The notes under the pieces are model-generated. The model was given only the letters and a program-made list of their open reading frames with translations. It made no database searches and was not told the DNA's origin. Source: Halobacillus amylolyticus (lineage in GTDB: Bacteria > Bacillota > Bacilli > Bacillales > Halobacillaceae). Taken from it: a stretch of 64,000 bases of DNA. This document shows, one piece after another, positions 26,142 to 36,941 of this stretch. Location of the stretch: contig NZ_CP095075.1 of NCBI RefSeq assembly GCF_022921115.1, forward strand, positions 2,334,001 to 2,398,000, given 5' to 3'. Positions within the stretch are counted from its first letter, which is position 1, and each line of letters begins with the position of its first letter. Made by a program: the position numbers and the translations under genes.

Positions 26142-26914
26142 CTCAGCCCCTTGTAGAATACAAGGATGTTCACAAATCATTTGATGATGTGGAAGTACTA
26201 AAAGGAATTGACCTTAGTGTTGCACCTGGTGAGAAACTTGCCCTGATCGGGCCGAGTGGCTCAGGCAAAACGACCATTATCCGTATGTTAATGACGCTTG
26301 AGCAGCCAACATCTGGTTACATTACCGTTGACGGTACACCACTTTGGCATAAAGAAGTCAACGGTAATCTCGTTCCGGCTGACGAAAAACACCTCCGTCA
26401 GGTTAGAGGAAATATTGGAATGGTCTTTCAACACTTTAATCTCTTTCCTCATATGACAATCTTAAAGAATTGCACTTCAGCACCTGTCAATGTATTAGGC
26501 ATTCCAAAAGAAGAGGCCGAGCAACGCGCCAAAGATATGCTGACAAAGGTTGGACTTGGTGATAAGCTCGACTCCTATCCGGCCCAATTGTCTGGGGGAC
26601 AGCAGCAACGAGTAGCGATTGCCCGGGCTGTTGTGATGCGTCCTAAAGTCATGCTTTTTGATGAGGTAACTTCTGCTCTCGACCCAGAAACCGTCGGGGA
26701 AGTACTTGAAGTTATAAAAGATATTGCTGATGAAGGCGAAATGGCAATGATCCTGGTTACACACGAAATGGACTTTGCCCGTGATGTGGCTGATCGGATT
26801 GTCTTTCTTGAGAGCGGAGTCATTGCCGAACAAGGACCACCGCAGCAAATCTTAGAAAATCCTGAAAGTGAACGTCTCCAGTCATTCTTGGAACGGTTTC
26901 GCTCCACAATATAA
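26138..26914 (+). CDS. ehuA: Ectoine ABC transporter ATPase EhuA
   Basis: A 258-residue ATPase. Walker A is GPSGSGKTT at about 38-46, the Q-loop is in MVFQHFNLFPHMT, the signature is LSGGQQQR, and Walker B is VMLFDEVTSALD. The insertion DGTPLWHKEVNGNLVPADEK between Walker A and the Q-loop is seen in EhuA-type ATPases. Last gene of ehuBCDA, followed by a strong terminator. Function: energises uptake of ectoines (inferred from EhuB). Confidence 0.87.
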   Translation: MTQPLVEYKDVHKSFDDVEVLKGIDLSVAPGEKLALIGPSGSGKTTIIRMLMTLEQPTSGYITVDGTPLWHKEVNGNLVPADEKHLRQVRGNIGMVFQHFNLFPHMTILKNCTSAPVNVLGIPKEEAEQRAKDMLTKVGLGDKLDSYPAQLSGGQQQRVAIARAVVMRPKVMLFDEVTSALDPETVGEVLEVIKDIADEGEMAMILVTHEMDFARDVADRIVFLESGVIAEQGPPQQILENPESERLQSFLERFRSTI

Positions 26915-26949
26915 GCGTAAAATACACTTCACTCTTTTTGGTGAATTGT

Positions 26950-26986
26950 CAGGCTGTCGAGAAATTCTCGACAGCCTGATTTTTTC
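26950..26986 (+). terminator. Terminator of the ehu operon
   Basis: CAGGCTGTCGAGA / TCTCGACAGCCTG with a three-base loop, followed by T6 after GA. Confidence 0.92.
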
Positions 26987-27042
26987 TTTCTATCCTAATT
27001 GTATTTGGGGCTACCAGAAATAATCTGGTTGACTATAATATA

Positions 27043-27155
27043 CGAGCGAGTCGTTTCCCCGCCACCTTTCTCCTTTTTATAAGAAAACCCATCCTCAACT
27101 TTTTATTCATCAGCTTTTCATCTGTGGTTTTTGTTATACAACACATTCTGTACCA
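27043..27155. repeat. Dispersed repeat, copy A (degenerate)
   Basis: GAGCGAGTCGTTTCCC, GCCACCTTTCTC and TTTTTATAA, then TTCATCAGCTT and a TATCTG-like TTTTTGTTA stretch match the copy at 30343-30500 in the same order and orientation, and in part the copy at 58610. No convincing gene occupies 26987-27401; the 61-residue minus-strand frame here is a by-product of the repeat. Confidence 0.65.
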
Positions 27156-27338
27156 TCCTCGAACTATCCCGCGTCCTGCGAGGCATGTGCCAACATGGTA
27201 CGATCTTTTAAAATCCATTTAAAATGTTCTTCGACTATGACTTTACCCCTTTCGATTCTAATCTTCCCCCCTTGCCTTTTACCAATCTAAAAGAACTGAG
27301 ACCTCTAAAAGTCACATTTGTTTATAAGTGTTGTTTAA

Positions 27339-28664
<1,326 letters not shown>

Positions 28665-28767
28665 TTAACCATAAAACCTGCCTCTGGATTAGCAGGTCAC
28701 TGATAAAGCCTGTGTATAGTAAAAAAGAAGATGACCCACTCCATTATTGAATAGCCGAGCGTGTTTA

Positions 28768-30112
28768 GGGACTGTCAATAATTTTGTGTAAATAACCATA
28801 TACCTCTTCTTGTAGCTGCTGTTACTCGTTAAACATTTCTGCTATTTCAGACCTTGCTTGATCAAAACCAATGTGGCAACGTGTTGCGAAACGCTGGTTG
28901 TATTCTTCGAACTGAGTGACGAGAAATCGGTCCAGTGATTCTTCATTGGGGAACTGCTCTTTGCGCTTGCTGTATTTCTTGATCTTCTTATTGAAGGACT
29001 CGATTAAATTGGTGGAGTAGATACTCTTTCGAATGGACTTGGGGAAGTCATAAAACGTGAAAAGATCCTGGTTATCGCTAAGGGATTGAGTGACCTTCGC
29101 ATATGATTTCTTCCACTTCTCTATAAATGCTTCCATCGCTTCCTCAGCCTTCTCTTTATTATCCGCACGGTAAAGGGTCTTCAGGTCTTCACATATTTCT
29201 TTTCGATCTGAAACACGGACTTTATGGGCGATATTACGGGAAACATGGACGAAACAGGTTTGGTACTTGGCCTTGGGGAACACCGAATAAATGCTTTCTT
29301 TGATCCCTTTTAATCCATCCGAAATAAAAAGGAGCACCTCCTCAACACCACGAGCTTGAATATCCTCAATTAACTCTTTCCAAACGTACGCAGATTCGGT
29401 TGGAGCAATCGTGTAAGCGAGCACCTCTTTAGATCCGTCTTCCCGAATTCCAACGGCAATATAGACAGCTTCCTTGGATACGGTATCTCGCTTGACGGGA
29501 AGAAAGGTCGCATCTAAATAAACGCATACGTAACGCTTGGATAAAGTTCGTTGGCGAAATGCTTCTACTTCTTCGCCGATCGCTTTGGTCATGTTTGAAA
29601 TCGTTTGGGGCGTATAATGGTGGCCATACATTCGTTCAATCAAATTGGATACTTCGGACATGGTGACACCCTTTTGGAACATATGTATGACGAAGGACTC
29701 CAGGGTATCGTTGGTGCGCTTATAAGGAGCCACTGTTTGTTGTTTGAACTCTCCATTTCGATCACGAGGGATGGAGATCTCAAGCTCACCATACTCGGTT
29801 TTTAAGGTACGGGAATAAGAGCCGTTGCGAGAGTTTCCGGTATGAAAGCCTAGACGATCATACTTTTCGTAGTCTAAGAAGGCTGTCAATTCCGTTTGAA
29901 GCAGCGTATTCACCGCGCTTTCCAGGTGGCTGCGAAAGATTTCCGATATATCCTCTTTTTTCACTAGAGCTTGTATAATATCTGATGTAAAATGATCCAT
30001 AAGGGAAGACCTCTTTTCTTTGGATTGGTTGTGGTGACTTAATTCTACAAGAAAAGGTCTTCCTTTTTCTATTTGGAAAGAATTCTATTTACACAAAATA
30101 TTTTACACTCTC
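28768..30112 (-). mobile_element. Complete IS256-family insertion sequence
   Basis: A 1345-bp element. The imperfect terminal inverted repeats (~27 bp, with the inner TTTTGTGTAAATA identical on both ends) begin GGGACTGTC at 28768 and GAGAGTGT at 30112. An exact 8-bp target duplication, CGTGTTTA, flanks it at 28760-28767 and 30113-30120, the size expected for IS256 elements. The single transposase gene is intact, so the insertion looks recent. Confidence 0.93.
28822..30000 (-). CDS. IS256-family (mutator-type) transposase
   Basis: A 392-residue DDE transposase, full length. It has the family opening with FLDYEKYDR, then GYSRTLKTEYGELEISIPRD-like NGSYSRTLKT and RDRNGEF, catalytic Asp in VCVYLDATFLP, Asp in LFISDGLKGI, CFVHVSRNIAHKV, and catalytic Glu in STNLIESFNKKIKKYSKRKE. 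The only gene of the element; ATG at 30000. It catalyses copy-out or cut-and-paste movement of the IS. Confidence 0.95.
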   Translation of the reverse strand: MDHFTSDIIQALVKKEDISEIFRSHLESAVNTLLQTELTAFLDYEKYDRLGFHTGNSRNGSYSRTLKTEYGELEISIPRDRNGEFKQQTVAPYKRTNDTLESFVIHMFQKGVTMSEVSNLIERMYGHHYTPQTISNMTKAIGEEVEAFRQRTLSKRYVCVYLDATFLPVKRDTVSKEAVYIAVGIREDGSKEVLAYTIAPTESAYVWKELIEDIQARGVEEVLLFISDGLKGIKESIYSVFPKAKYQTCFVHVSRNIAHKVRVSDRKEICEDLKTLYRADNKEKAEEAMEAFIEKWKKSYAKVTQSLSDNQDLFTFYDFPKSIRKSIYSTNLIESFNKKIKKYSKRKEQFPNEESLDRFLVTQFEEYNQRFATRCHIGFDQARSEIAEMFNE

Positions 30113-30221
30113 CGTGTTTATACAGAAATTCTATCAATTTAAATAAACTCACTATATAATGGAATACCTATAAAAATTGATCTCTTATCACAGGATTCAG
30201 CTATCACGATCTAATATGGCG

Positions 30222-30500
30222 GCTCCGTTCCTCTTGATGACCATAAGGGGTCGGGGGAACGGCGAGACTCCCGTGGGAACACCAGACTTGGCGAGACCCC
30301 GGGGAGGAACGACCGGGGAGACTCGGCGTTCGCCCACGGAAAGAGCGAGTCGTTTCCCAGCCACCTTTCTCTTTTTTATAACGGAACCCACCAAGAGAGC
30401 ACAGATATACATGTTTTCACTCATCAGCTTGTCTATCTGAGGTCTTTGTACACAAAAAATCATACGGCCATTTCATACATAACAAAAATGCCAAATACAT
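30222..30500. repeat. GC-rich dispersed repeat, copy B
   Basis: 30222-30340 is strikingly GC-rich for this genome, with repeated GGCGAGAC/GGGGAGACTC/CCCACGGAAAG blocks resembling a repeat commonly seen between genes in Bacillaceae. It continues into GAGCGAGTCGTTTCCC (30343), then TCATCAGCTTGTCTATCTGA at 30421 and ATGCCAAATACAT at 30488, shared with copies A and C. Short open frames on both strands are spurious. The rest of 30113-30583 holds no gene. Confidence 0.7.
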
Positions 30501-30583
30501 TTCCTTATAGAAATGAACAAACGTCACTTTTTCAGTGGCCTCTGGATCAAAGGCTGGTTTTTATTCATTTATCGATTTATAAT

Positions 30584-31435
30584 CTACATCCACGTCTTAC
30601 TTACGAGCATATTTACAAATGCATCAACCTGCGGAAGAGATCTTATTCCTTCTTTAAGACAAACCCACGTCTCTCTGGCTAAAGGCTTTCCTTCCCATTC
30701 TAACGGAATGTGCGGCAGCTCTAAAAGATCATCTGTCGCTATGCTCCTAGGCAGGACTGTCATTCCTAGACCTCTTTTCATTAACTGCTTTGCTGTTTCA
30801 AATTGATCCACTTTGATCGTGCGCCGTATTCGCAATTTTGTTTGATTCATTATCCAGCTCTCAACTAGTTTTTGATATTCAGCATCTGTTTTAAATTCAA
30901 TAAACGGCCGTACAACATCACCAGCAACCTTTTTTGTGTCAAACAGGTAGAGCGGGTCACTGAACAGGTGGCTGCACGTATAGTCCGCGAGTGGTTCACC
31001 TCGAACGATACAAACATGGAAGTCTGCTGCAGACTGACGTATTTCCTCACTTACCCCTGTAATTAAATCTATGGTTACGTGAGGGTAAGCTTTTGTATAG
31101 TCTTCTAGAATGATAGGAAGGTTATGTTGACTCACAAGTGACGATACCCCAAGTGACAACGTCCCTCCCACTTTTCCTTTTGACTCCATGAGCTCATTAT
31201 GTAACCGTGTTTCTTGTGAGAGCATTTTTTCTGCATGTTTGATAATTTGCTCTCCTGCTGCCGTAAGGATTAATTGCTTCGGGGTTCTAACAAAAATGTT
31301 CACTCCAAAGTAGTCTTCTATATATTTAAGTCTTTGGGTGATAGCAGGTTGTGATATAAGAACCTTTTTGGCGGTTGAACGAATTGTTTTATATTTGCAC
31401 AATTGCAATAGTAATCGATAATCTTCAATCTTCAT
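30584..31435 (-). CDS. LysR-family transcriptional regulator
   Basis: A 283-residue regulator. The N-terminal winged HTH reads TIRSTAKKVLISQPAITQRL, followed by IEDYFGVNIFVRTPKQLILT and the linker helix; the C-terminal ~200 residues are a periplasmic-binding-like effector domain (SLGVSSLVSQHNLPIILEDY). It is divergent from the MFS exporter gene at 31549 with 113 bp between, so it probably controls that gene and itself in response to an unknown ligand. Confidence 0.88.
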   Translation of the reverse strand: MKIEDYRLLLQLCKYKTIRSTAKKVLISQPAITQRLKYIEDYFGVNIFVRTPKQLILTAAGEQIIKHAEKMLSQETRLHNELMESKGKVGGTLSLGVSSLVSQHNLPIILEDYTKAYPHVTIDLITGVSEEIRQSAADFHVCIVRGEPLADYTCSHLFSDPLYLFDTKKVAGDVVRPFIEFKTDAEYQKLVESWIMNQTKLRIRRTIKVDQFETAKQLMKRGLGMTVLPRSIATDDLLELPHIPLEWEGKPLARETWVCLKEGIRSLPQVDAFVNMLVSKTWM

Positions 31436-31548
31436 AACACATGCCCCCTATATAAGTTTTTGTTATCACTTTTCATTCTAAAACAATATTATACTTATTT
31501 CTTGAATTAGGATAGGATAAAAGTAGTTCAAAGAGGCGGGGTGATTGC

Positions 31549-32760
31549 ATGAGTCAAATGAACACATATAAGCTTTTGGCTGGCTACTTTTTATACGAAT
31601 GCGGAAGGGCAATGTATTTCGTGCTCGTCACGTGGTTTCTTTTTCAATGGACTAGGGACGCCTTATTTACCGGATTATTTGTAAGCCTCGGATTCGTCCC
31701 TGGACTTTTTTCGAATTTAGTCTTTGGTGTACTTGTAGATCAGCATAACCGCAAACGGCTTGCGAATATTGCTGGTGCAGTAAGTCTAGCCGTTTTAACT
31801 GTACTCCTTTTTCCTTTTGTTTACGGTTGGATCAATCCTTGGTGGATTATCGTTACACATATGATTCTGCAAACTACGGGTTCATTGTTCCGCCCCTCCC
31901 TTCAAGCTTTAGCTGCGGAGGTGTTTGATCACAAAGAGTTGCCAAGAGTTTTCTCGTTATCCGGATCAGCTACGATTTCTGGAAGTTTGTCAGGTGCAGC
32001 TTTAGGCGGGGTTTTCTCAAGTATATTTCCTATGCCCTTATCGCTCAGCATTGTGCTCACCTTTTACCTTGGAGCCTTTATTTCCATTTTAATCATGCAT
32101 TATACCCCATCATCTCAACGTCAAAACTTGAAGAAGCAGCACTTCCTCACTGAAATGATGGGAGGATTTACCTATTTAAAAAATCACAAAATGCTCCACG
32201 GACTGTTTATGATGATGATGCTCGGCCAACTCACATTCCACACGACGTTAGGCTTTCTTTCTGTCTATACTAGCGCTTATTTAAATCATTCAGCTATAGT
32301 ATATGGATTTCTTGATGTTACTTTTTCTGTTGGAGGAATTACAGCGGGACTTTTAGGGACATGGTGGTGGATGCGAATGAAAAACCAGCTGGCCATTTGG
32401 TCGTTGGCCACCGTCGGCCTTGGGCTATTCCTTTTAGGTATAACTCAAAGTGTATTTACTGCTTTTATCGGTGTGCTTTTTGTTGGTTTAGGAACGTCTT
32501 TTATAAGAGCTTTACTTCAGTCTGTTCAACAAATAGCGACCGATCAGGAGTATCACGGCCGGATGTCAAGCTTTCGGATGCTATGTAATCAAACATCTGT
32601 GGTCATTACAGGGCCTTTGTTTGGCATTATGGCCTCATCACTTGGTGCCAATACAGTATTTTTAGCACTTCTTGTTCCTGTCAGTTTCGGATTTATTTGG
32701 TCTATCTACCAATCTAGGCATCCCCTGTTCGTAGAAATTACAAAACGAAAAGTGGCATAA
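31549..32760 (+). CDS. MFS transporter (drug/metabolite exporter type)
   Basis: A 403-residue protein with about 12 membrane segments. The motif-A-like loop reads VFGVLVDQHNRKRLAN, and RPSLQALAAEVFDHKELPRV follows, as in the enterobactin/macrolide exporter (MefA/YfiS-like) branch of the major facilitator superfamily. Expected to export a small molecule with proton antiport. The start ATG follows GAGGCGGGGTG. Divergent from a LysR gene; ends in a terminator. Confidence 0.83.
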   Translation: MSQMNTYKLLAGYFLYECGRAMYFVLVTWFLFQWTRDALFTGLFVSLGFVPGLFSNLVFGVLVDQHNRKRLANIAGAVSLAVLTVLLFPFVYGWINPWWIIVTHMILQTTGSLFRPSLQALAAEVFDHKELPRVFSLSGSATISGSLSGAALGGVFSSIFPMPLSLSIVLTFYLGAFISILIMHYTPSSQRQNLKKQHFLTEMMGGFTYLKNHKMLHGLFMMMMLGQLTFHTTLGFLSVYTSAYLNHSAIVYGFLDVTFSVGGITAGLLGTWWWMRMKNQLAIWSLATVGLGLFLLGITQSVFTAFIGVLFVGLGTSFIRALLQSVQQIATDQEYHGRMSSFRMLCNQTSVVITGPLFGIMASSLGANTVFLALLVPVSFGFIWSIYQSRHPLFVEITKRKVA

Positions 32761-32761
32761 C

Positions 32762-32797
32762 AATAAGGTATGTCCTTTGAAGACATACCTTATTGTT
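32762..32797 (+). terminator. Terminator after the MFS gene
   Basis: AATAAGGTATGTC / GACATACCTTATT with a seven-base loop, followed by GTTTAT. Confidence 0.85.
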
Positions 32798-32835
32798 TAT
32801 ATGTTCGTTTCCTCATTATTAAGTACACATCTCTC

Positions 32836-32928
32836 TTATCTCGTCTCTTCCTTCGGTGTTTTGTAAACTTTCTCTACCTCTACTCCCAGAGTCTTCAAAT
32901 ATTCGACAAACTGGTCTAGGCTCTTCAT
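32836..32928 (-). CDS. Possible 30-residue peptide gene
   Basis: An ATG at 32928 with a GAGGTGAA site opens a frame to TAA at 32836: MKSLDQFVEYLKTLGVEVEK then VYKTPKEETR. The product is charged and probably helical, with no signal peptide. It lies in the otherwise empty gap 32798-33098 downstream of a LysR gene on the same strand. The ribosome site is good but the shortness keeps this uncertain. Nothing else is visible in the gap. Confidence 0.4.
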   Translation of the reverse strand: MKSLDQFVEYLKTLGVEVEKVYKTPKEETR

Positions 32929-33098
32929 ATCTTCACCTCAGTATAGTGTGCAAGATTTGGCTCGAAACCACACCTATTTCGTTCCGATATTTTATCTACG
33001 TTTGGAATCATGCAAACGTTTCAGTTTTTCTCCACTTTTACCATACCCTCGTTACTGTTAATTTATTCTGCTTTTCACACATTTTTTTGAACATTTTC

Positions 33099-33986
33099 TT
33101 AAAGGTTGTACACTTTTTTCATCGATTCAATAAATACAGATGCATTCTTAGATAATTCTTGTTCAGCAGCTGGAATGACATAAGAGAAAAAACGTGTAGG
33201 CGGCTTGATAAATGGCAGTGCATAAATATAATCATTTGCATGTGTATGTTCTACCACCGTTTTCGATATTAAAGATAAACCGAGCCCTTGTTTAACGCCT
33301 TGAATCACTCCATGGTTACTGCCAATCGTAACCATTTTCTTTGGACGAATATTATACGACTCGAGAATAGAATCCATGACAGCCCTTGTTCCTGAACCAC
33401 TCTCTCTTGAAATCCAGGTAAGGTCTTGAAGCTGATGAAAACTAACTTCCTTTTGCTTACGAATTGAATGTTCGAGAGGAATAACAACAACCATTTCATC
33501 CTCTAAGAAAGGAACAGAGTGCAATTCCCTTTCTTTCACCTGTCCTTCAACGAGTCCAATGTCCATTTCATGAAGCTGAACAGACCGATTAATCCGCTCC
33601 GTATTTTCTATTTCTATTCGTAAATTAATCTCTGGATAAAGATCGTTAAACACTTTTAACAGCCGGGGGAGGATATACTCCCCTACTGTGTAACTCGCCC
33701 CTATACGGAGGGTTCCGTGCAGTTGATTGTGGTAATCATAAACCTCTGTGCGCGATTTATCAACAACACTTAGGATTTGTCGCGCCCTGCGATGCACCAA
33801 TTCTCCCGTTTGAGTCATCCGAAACCGCTTGGGGGAACGGTCAATTAACGTCGATTGATAAAAATCTTCCAAGTTTTTAATATGAAAGCTTACTGTTGGC
33901 TGGGAAAGGTTTAACATTCTCGCGGCTTTCGTAAAGCTCTCAAGTTCAATAACGGTTACATACGTTTTCAATGCTTCCAAATCCAT
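33099..33986 (-). CDS. LysR-family regulator (CysL/YwfK-like)
   Basis: A 295-residue regulator with an N-terminal winged HTH (SFTKAARMLNLSQPTVSFHI; DRSPKRFRMTQTGELVHRRA) and an effector domain (LRIGASYTVGEYILPRLL). It is divergent from the YeiH-type transporter gene, 119 bp apart, an arrangement widely seen for CysL-like regulators paired with this transporter family. Probably activates the transporter in response to a sulfur or related anion; effector unproven. Confidence 0.87.
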   Translation of the reverse strand: MDLEALKTYVTVIELESFTKAARMLNLSQPTVSFHIKNLEDFYQSTLIDRSPKRFRMTQTGELVHRRARQILSVVDKSRTEVYDYHNQLHGTLRIGASYTVGEYILPRLLKVFNDLYPEINLRIEIENTERINRSVQLHEMDIGLVEGQVKERELHSVPFLEDEMVVVIPLEHSIRKQKEVSFHQLQDLTWISRESGSGTRAVMDSILESYNIRPKKMVTIGSNHGVIQGVKQGLGLSLISKTVVEHTHANDYIYALPFIKPPTRFFSYVIPAAEQELSKNASVFIESMKKVYNL

Positions 33987-34105
33987 TGATACACCCCAAT
34001 GATTAATATTATTAATACTTGTGATTATAAAGTTTTATTTTACTAATGACTAGTCCCCCTCGTATAGTGTTTTTATAATCTATTTTTAATAAGAAGGTTT
34101 TAAAT

Positions 34106-35110
34106 ATGCTTGAATTTAACTATGTAAGTGCAAGGAAACCCTTGTTATTGGGGATCGGATTTACTTTCCTTCTGGCATTGGCTGGCTATGGAATTGCCCT
34201 CCTACCAGGATTGAGCCAAGTCGGTCCACTTGCCTCAGCAATAGTAATCGCCGTTTTGTACCGGCACTTTTTTGGTTACCCGGAAGCGATTCATTCAGGA
34301 ATTCAGTTTTCTGCTAAAAAATTGTTACGTTTTGCTATCATATTGTTTGGTCTGAAACTTAATATAAATGTCATCATGGATGAAGGTGTACCATTGCTTC
34401 TAAGAGATCTTCTCGTCATCTTTTTTGCTATCGGTGTCATGATGCTTCTTGCATACTTGTTTAAAGCTGATCAGTCCATTTCCTTACTCATTGGCATTGG
34501 TACAGGAATATGTGGGGCATCGGCAATCGCTGCCGTTTCACCTATTTTAAAAGCAAAGGAAGAGGATACTGCTATCAGCGTAGGTATTATCTCATTCATT
34601 GGTACTGTTTTTGCCTTAATCTACACCGTCATTAGACCTTTCCTGCCAATCGATGCAGAAGCTTACGGAATGTGGGCAGGACTTGGCCTGCACGAAATAG
34701 CAAACGTGGTATTGGCTGCGGAGCCGGCTGGGGAGGACGGATTGGCTATGGCCTTGCTAGCTAAGCTGGGACGTGTATTCCTGCTCGTACCTTTGAGTAT
34801 GATTCTCATTTGGTTTATGAAAAGAAAAGGGAATGGGGAAACAGATAATCAAGTATCCTTCCCTTGGTTTTTGGTAGGATTTATTATCATGAGTGTGTTA
34901 GGAAGCTATGTGCTTGGTCCTTATATTCCTGCACCTCAACCTGTTATGGATACTATCGAAACCATTACCTCCTTCACCTTGACGATGGCGATGGTTGGGC
35001 TCGGGGTAAATATAAATCTCCATGACCTGCGCAGCAAGGCCTTAAAGCCGATCCTTGCGGTTGTGATCACATCGGTCCTGTTATCTATCGTTACTTATGC
35101 AATAGTGTAG
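34106..35110 (+). CDS. YeiH/UPF0324-family membrane protein (putative sulfate exporter)
   Basis: A 334-residue protein with about ten hydrophobic segments. The family signatures SLLIGIGTGICGASAIAAVS and GLHEIANVVLAA are present, together with the C-terminal MAMVGLGVNI repeat of the first half (FGLKLNINVI), reflecting internal duplication. Members are annotated as putative sulfate or sulfite exporters with weak experimental support. RBS AAGAAGG near 34091. Likely regulated by the divergent LysR protein. Confidence 0.88.
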   Translation: MLEFNYVSARKPLLLGIGFTFLLALAGYGIALLPGLSQVGPLASAIVIAVLYRHFFGYPEAIHSGIQFSAKKLLRFAIILFGLKLNINVIMDEGVPLLLRDLLVIFFAIGVMMLLAYLFKADQSISLLIGIGTGICGASAIAAVSPILKAKEEDTAISVGIISFIGTVFALIYTVIRPFLPIDAEAYGMWAGLGLHEIANVVLAAEPAGEDGLAMALLAKLGRVFLLVPLSMILIWFMKRKGNGETDNQVSFPWFLVGFIIMSVLGSYVLGPYIPAPQPVMDTIETITSFTLTMAMVGLGVNINLHDLRSKALKPILAVVITSVLLSIVTYAIV

Positions 35111-35135
35111 AACCTATCACTTGGAGGTGGAGCAA

Positions 35136-35570
35136 ATGATTTCGGTATTAAACCATGAAAATGCACAGGTTGCTCAACAAATAAGAAACCTTCAACTTCC
35201 TGCCTATCAAGTGGAGGCAGAACTTCTGCAAACCGACCGTACCCCGCGACTCTATGATTCTACTGGAGATATACAATCATGCGAAGAAGCATTTGTCGGT
35301 TTGTTCCAAGGAGACATACTCGCCGGCTTTATTTCATTTAAAAGGGAAGCGAATCTGGTAGATATCCACCGGCTTGTTGTCTCCCCTAATTATTCTAGGC
35401 AAGGGATTGCGAAGTAATTGCTTACTTCATTGTTGAATAGATCCCCCCATTGGAGCAAAAATATACCCGCACAAAGGCTCTATCAAAGTCCCGGTTTCCA
35501 AAAAGGTGGCGAGATAGAAGCAGAATCTGATTTATGGATCACCCATCTTAAACGAAACTCAAAATTGTAA
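35136..35570 (+). pseudogene. GNAT acetyltransferase interrupted by an in-frame stop
   Basis: The frame starts at ATG 35136 (GGAGGTGGAG site, 26 bp after the transporter gene) and contains IHRLVVSPNYSRQGIAK, motif A of a GNAT acetyltransferase, then meets TAA at 35415. The same frame continues without interruption to 35570 with LLTSLLNRS and AQRLYQSPGFQKGGEIEAES, the motif-B and C-terminal part. A CAA-to-TAA type change plus a shortening between the two motifs has probably inactivated it. Confidence 0.78.
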
Positions 35571-35583
35571 AGCTTAGAAGCTC

Positions 35584-35642
35584 CCATTTATCCCCACCTC
35601 AGGTCATCCAATATCTGGATGACCTGAGGTGGGGATAAATGG
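35584..35642. repeat. Dispersed perfect palindrome, copy 2 (longest)
   Basis: Arms of 27 bp with the core CCCACCTCAGGTCATCCA and a five-base loop (ATATC at 35611-35615), perfectly complementary. It lies between the ends of two convergent genes (GNAT relic and AI-2E permease), as the other two copies do. Confidence 0.95.
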
Positions 35643-35689
35643 ATGTGGCTCGCTTCATGTAATCTTATCCATATTCATTTCCTAAGATA

Positions 35690-35719
35690 AAAATAAGCCC
35701 GGGGATCCGGGCTTATTTT
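35690..35719 (-). terminator. Intrinsic terminator of the AI-2E-family gene
   Basis: AAAATAAGCCCGG / CCGGGCTTATTTT with a four-base loop; it overlaps the stop codon at 35713. Confidence 0.9.
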
Positions 35720-36867
35720 GGTAGTTTATATTGATATTTTTCTTCTATATGGCGATTGTATCTCAGCTGGTACCAATAGAATAAATGAACGACGAGCACT
35801 TTAAGAATCGCATAGCCTGGAATAGCTAGAATTATTCCTATTACCCCAAATAAATGTCCCGCTGTTAATAAAACGAAGATAATTGTAACGGGGTGTATGT
35901 GTAAGCTTTTGCCCATAATTTGAGGGGAAATGAATTTACCTTCCAAAAGCTGTACAGCCGTCCAAACAAAAGCAAGCTTTAACACCATAAATGGTGAAGT
36001 TACGATCGCAATGACAAGTGCTGGCATAATCGCAATCGTCGGCCCAAGGTATGGCACAACGCTCGTCACACTAGCAATAGCTGCTAGGAGTAGTGCGTAA
36101 TCAAGGCCAATAATGACAAACCCAATGTACATCATGACTCCGATACAGAAGCTTACAATAATCTGTCCCTGAATATAGGCACTGAGCTGATGGTCGATCC
36201 CCTTGAACACACTAGACACTTCTGGTCTTACCTTAGGTGGCATAATTCTAAGGATCATGTTTGGGAGTTTTTCTCCATCCTTTAGAAGGTAGAACAGAAT
36301 AAACGGCAACGTCACGATCGCAATGATGACACTGGTCAAAGTTGAGATGAAATTGGTAATCCCTTCAATGGTGGACGATGCATAGGAAGAGAGATCCTCC
36401 GGCAGTTGTTCGGCTAATCCACCAACATCTTTAAATAAGTTATCATAGTATCCAGCGAACATAGAATTTCTTAACCATTGGTCAATAGAGTCAGCCATTT
36501 CCATTAAATATTGAGGAAGCTCCTCAGCAAGACTCATAAACTGTTTTTCCAAAAAAGGGATAATAAGGATCAATAGTAATGTAATCATTCCGGCTACGAC
36601 TACAAGTGTAATCAGAATGCCCCATATACGCTTGATACCAAATCGCTGCAGCAGCCCAATAATCGGTCGCAATAGATAATAAGCCACTACAGTTAAGATT
36701 ACTGGTAAAGCAATGGTTTCCAAAAATACAATAAACGGACCAAATATAAAGGACACTTCTGTATAGACCATTATATTGACACCCACGAACAGGATAATCC
36801 CAAGTATGTATAACAAATTACGTCCGCCGAAAAAGCGAATGATCGGTGTTGAATCCCATTTGTCCAT
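35713..36867 (-). CDS. AI-2E-family (UPF0118) permease
   Basis: A 384-residue membrane protein with about seven to eight segments, the YueF/YtvI/PerM family. SFCIGVMMYIGFVIIGLDYA, VTSVVPYLGPTIAIMPALV and VQLLEGKFISPQIMGKSLHI are typical. Family members include Na+/H+ antiporters of moderate halophiles and transporters named after autoinducer-2; the substrate cannot be read from the sequence. In a salt-adapted host a cation role is plausible. Monocistronic. Confidence 0.88.
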   Translation of the reverse strand: MDKWDSTPIIRFFGGRNLLYILGIILFVGVNIMVYTEVSFIFGPFIVFLETIALPVILTVVAYYLLRPIIGLLQRFGIKRIWGILITLVVVAGMITLLLILIIPFLEKQFMSLAEELPQYLMEMADSIDQWLRNSMFAGYYDNLFKDVGGLAEQLPEDLSSYASSTIEGITNFISTLTSVIIAIVTLPFILFYLLKDGEKLPNMILRIMPPKVRPEVSSVFKGIDHQLSAYIQGQIIVSFCIGVMMYIGFVIIGLDYALLLAAIASVTSVVPYLGPTIAIMPALVIAIVTSPFMVLKLAFVWTAVQLLEGKFISPQIMGKSLHIHPVTIIFVLLTAGHLFGVIGIILAIPGYAILKVLVVHLFYWYQLRYNRHIEEKYQYKLPK

Positions 36868-36941
36868 TCCCTGTCCCTCCTTTGTTAATCTCGTCCTAAT
36901 TTCATTATATTTATCATTCTAGCATACCAGTGAATCTCTCC

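Noticed and set aside
27033..27218. 61-residue minus-strand frame
   Set aside because: Its RKVAGKRLA ending is the translation of dispersed repeat copy A, also seen in copy B.
30177..30463. Open frames of 87 and 88 residues on opposite strands
   Set aside because: They lie wholly in the GC-rich dispersed repeat, lack ribosome sites and read as Arg/Gly/Pro-rich by-products of the repeat.
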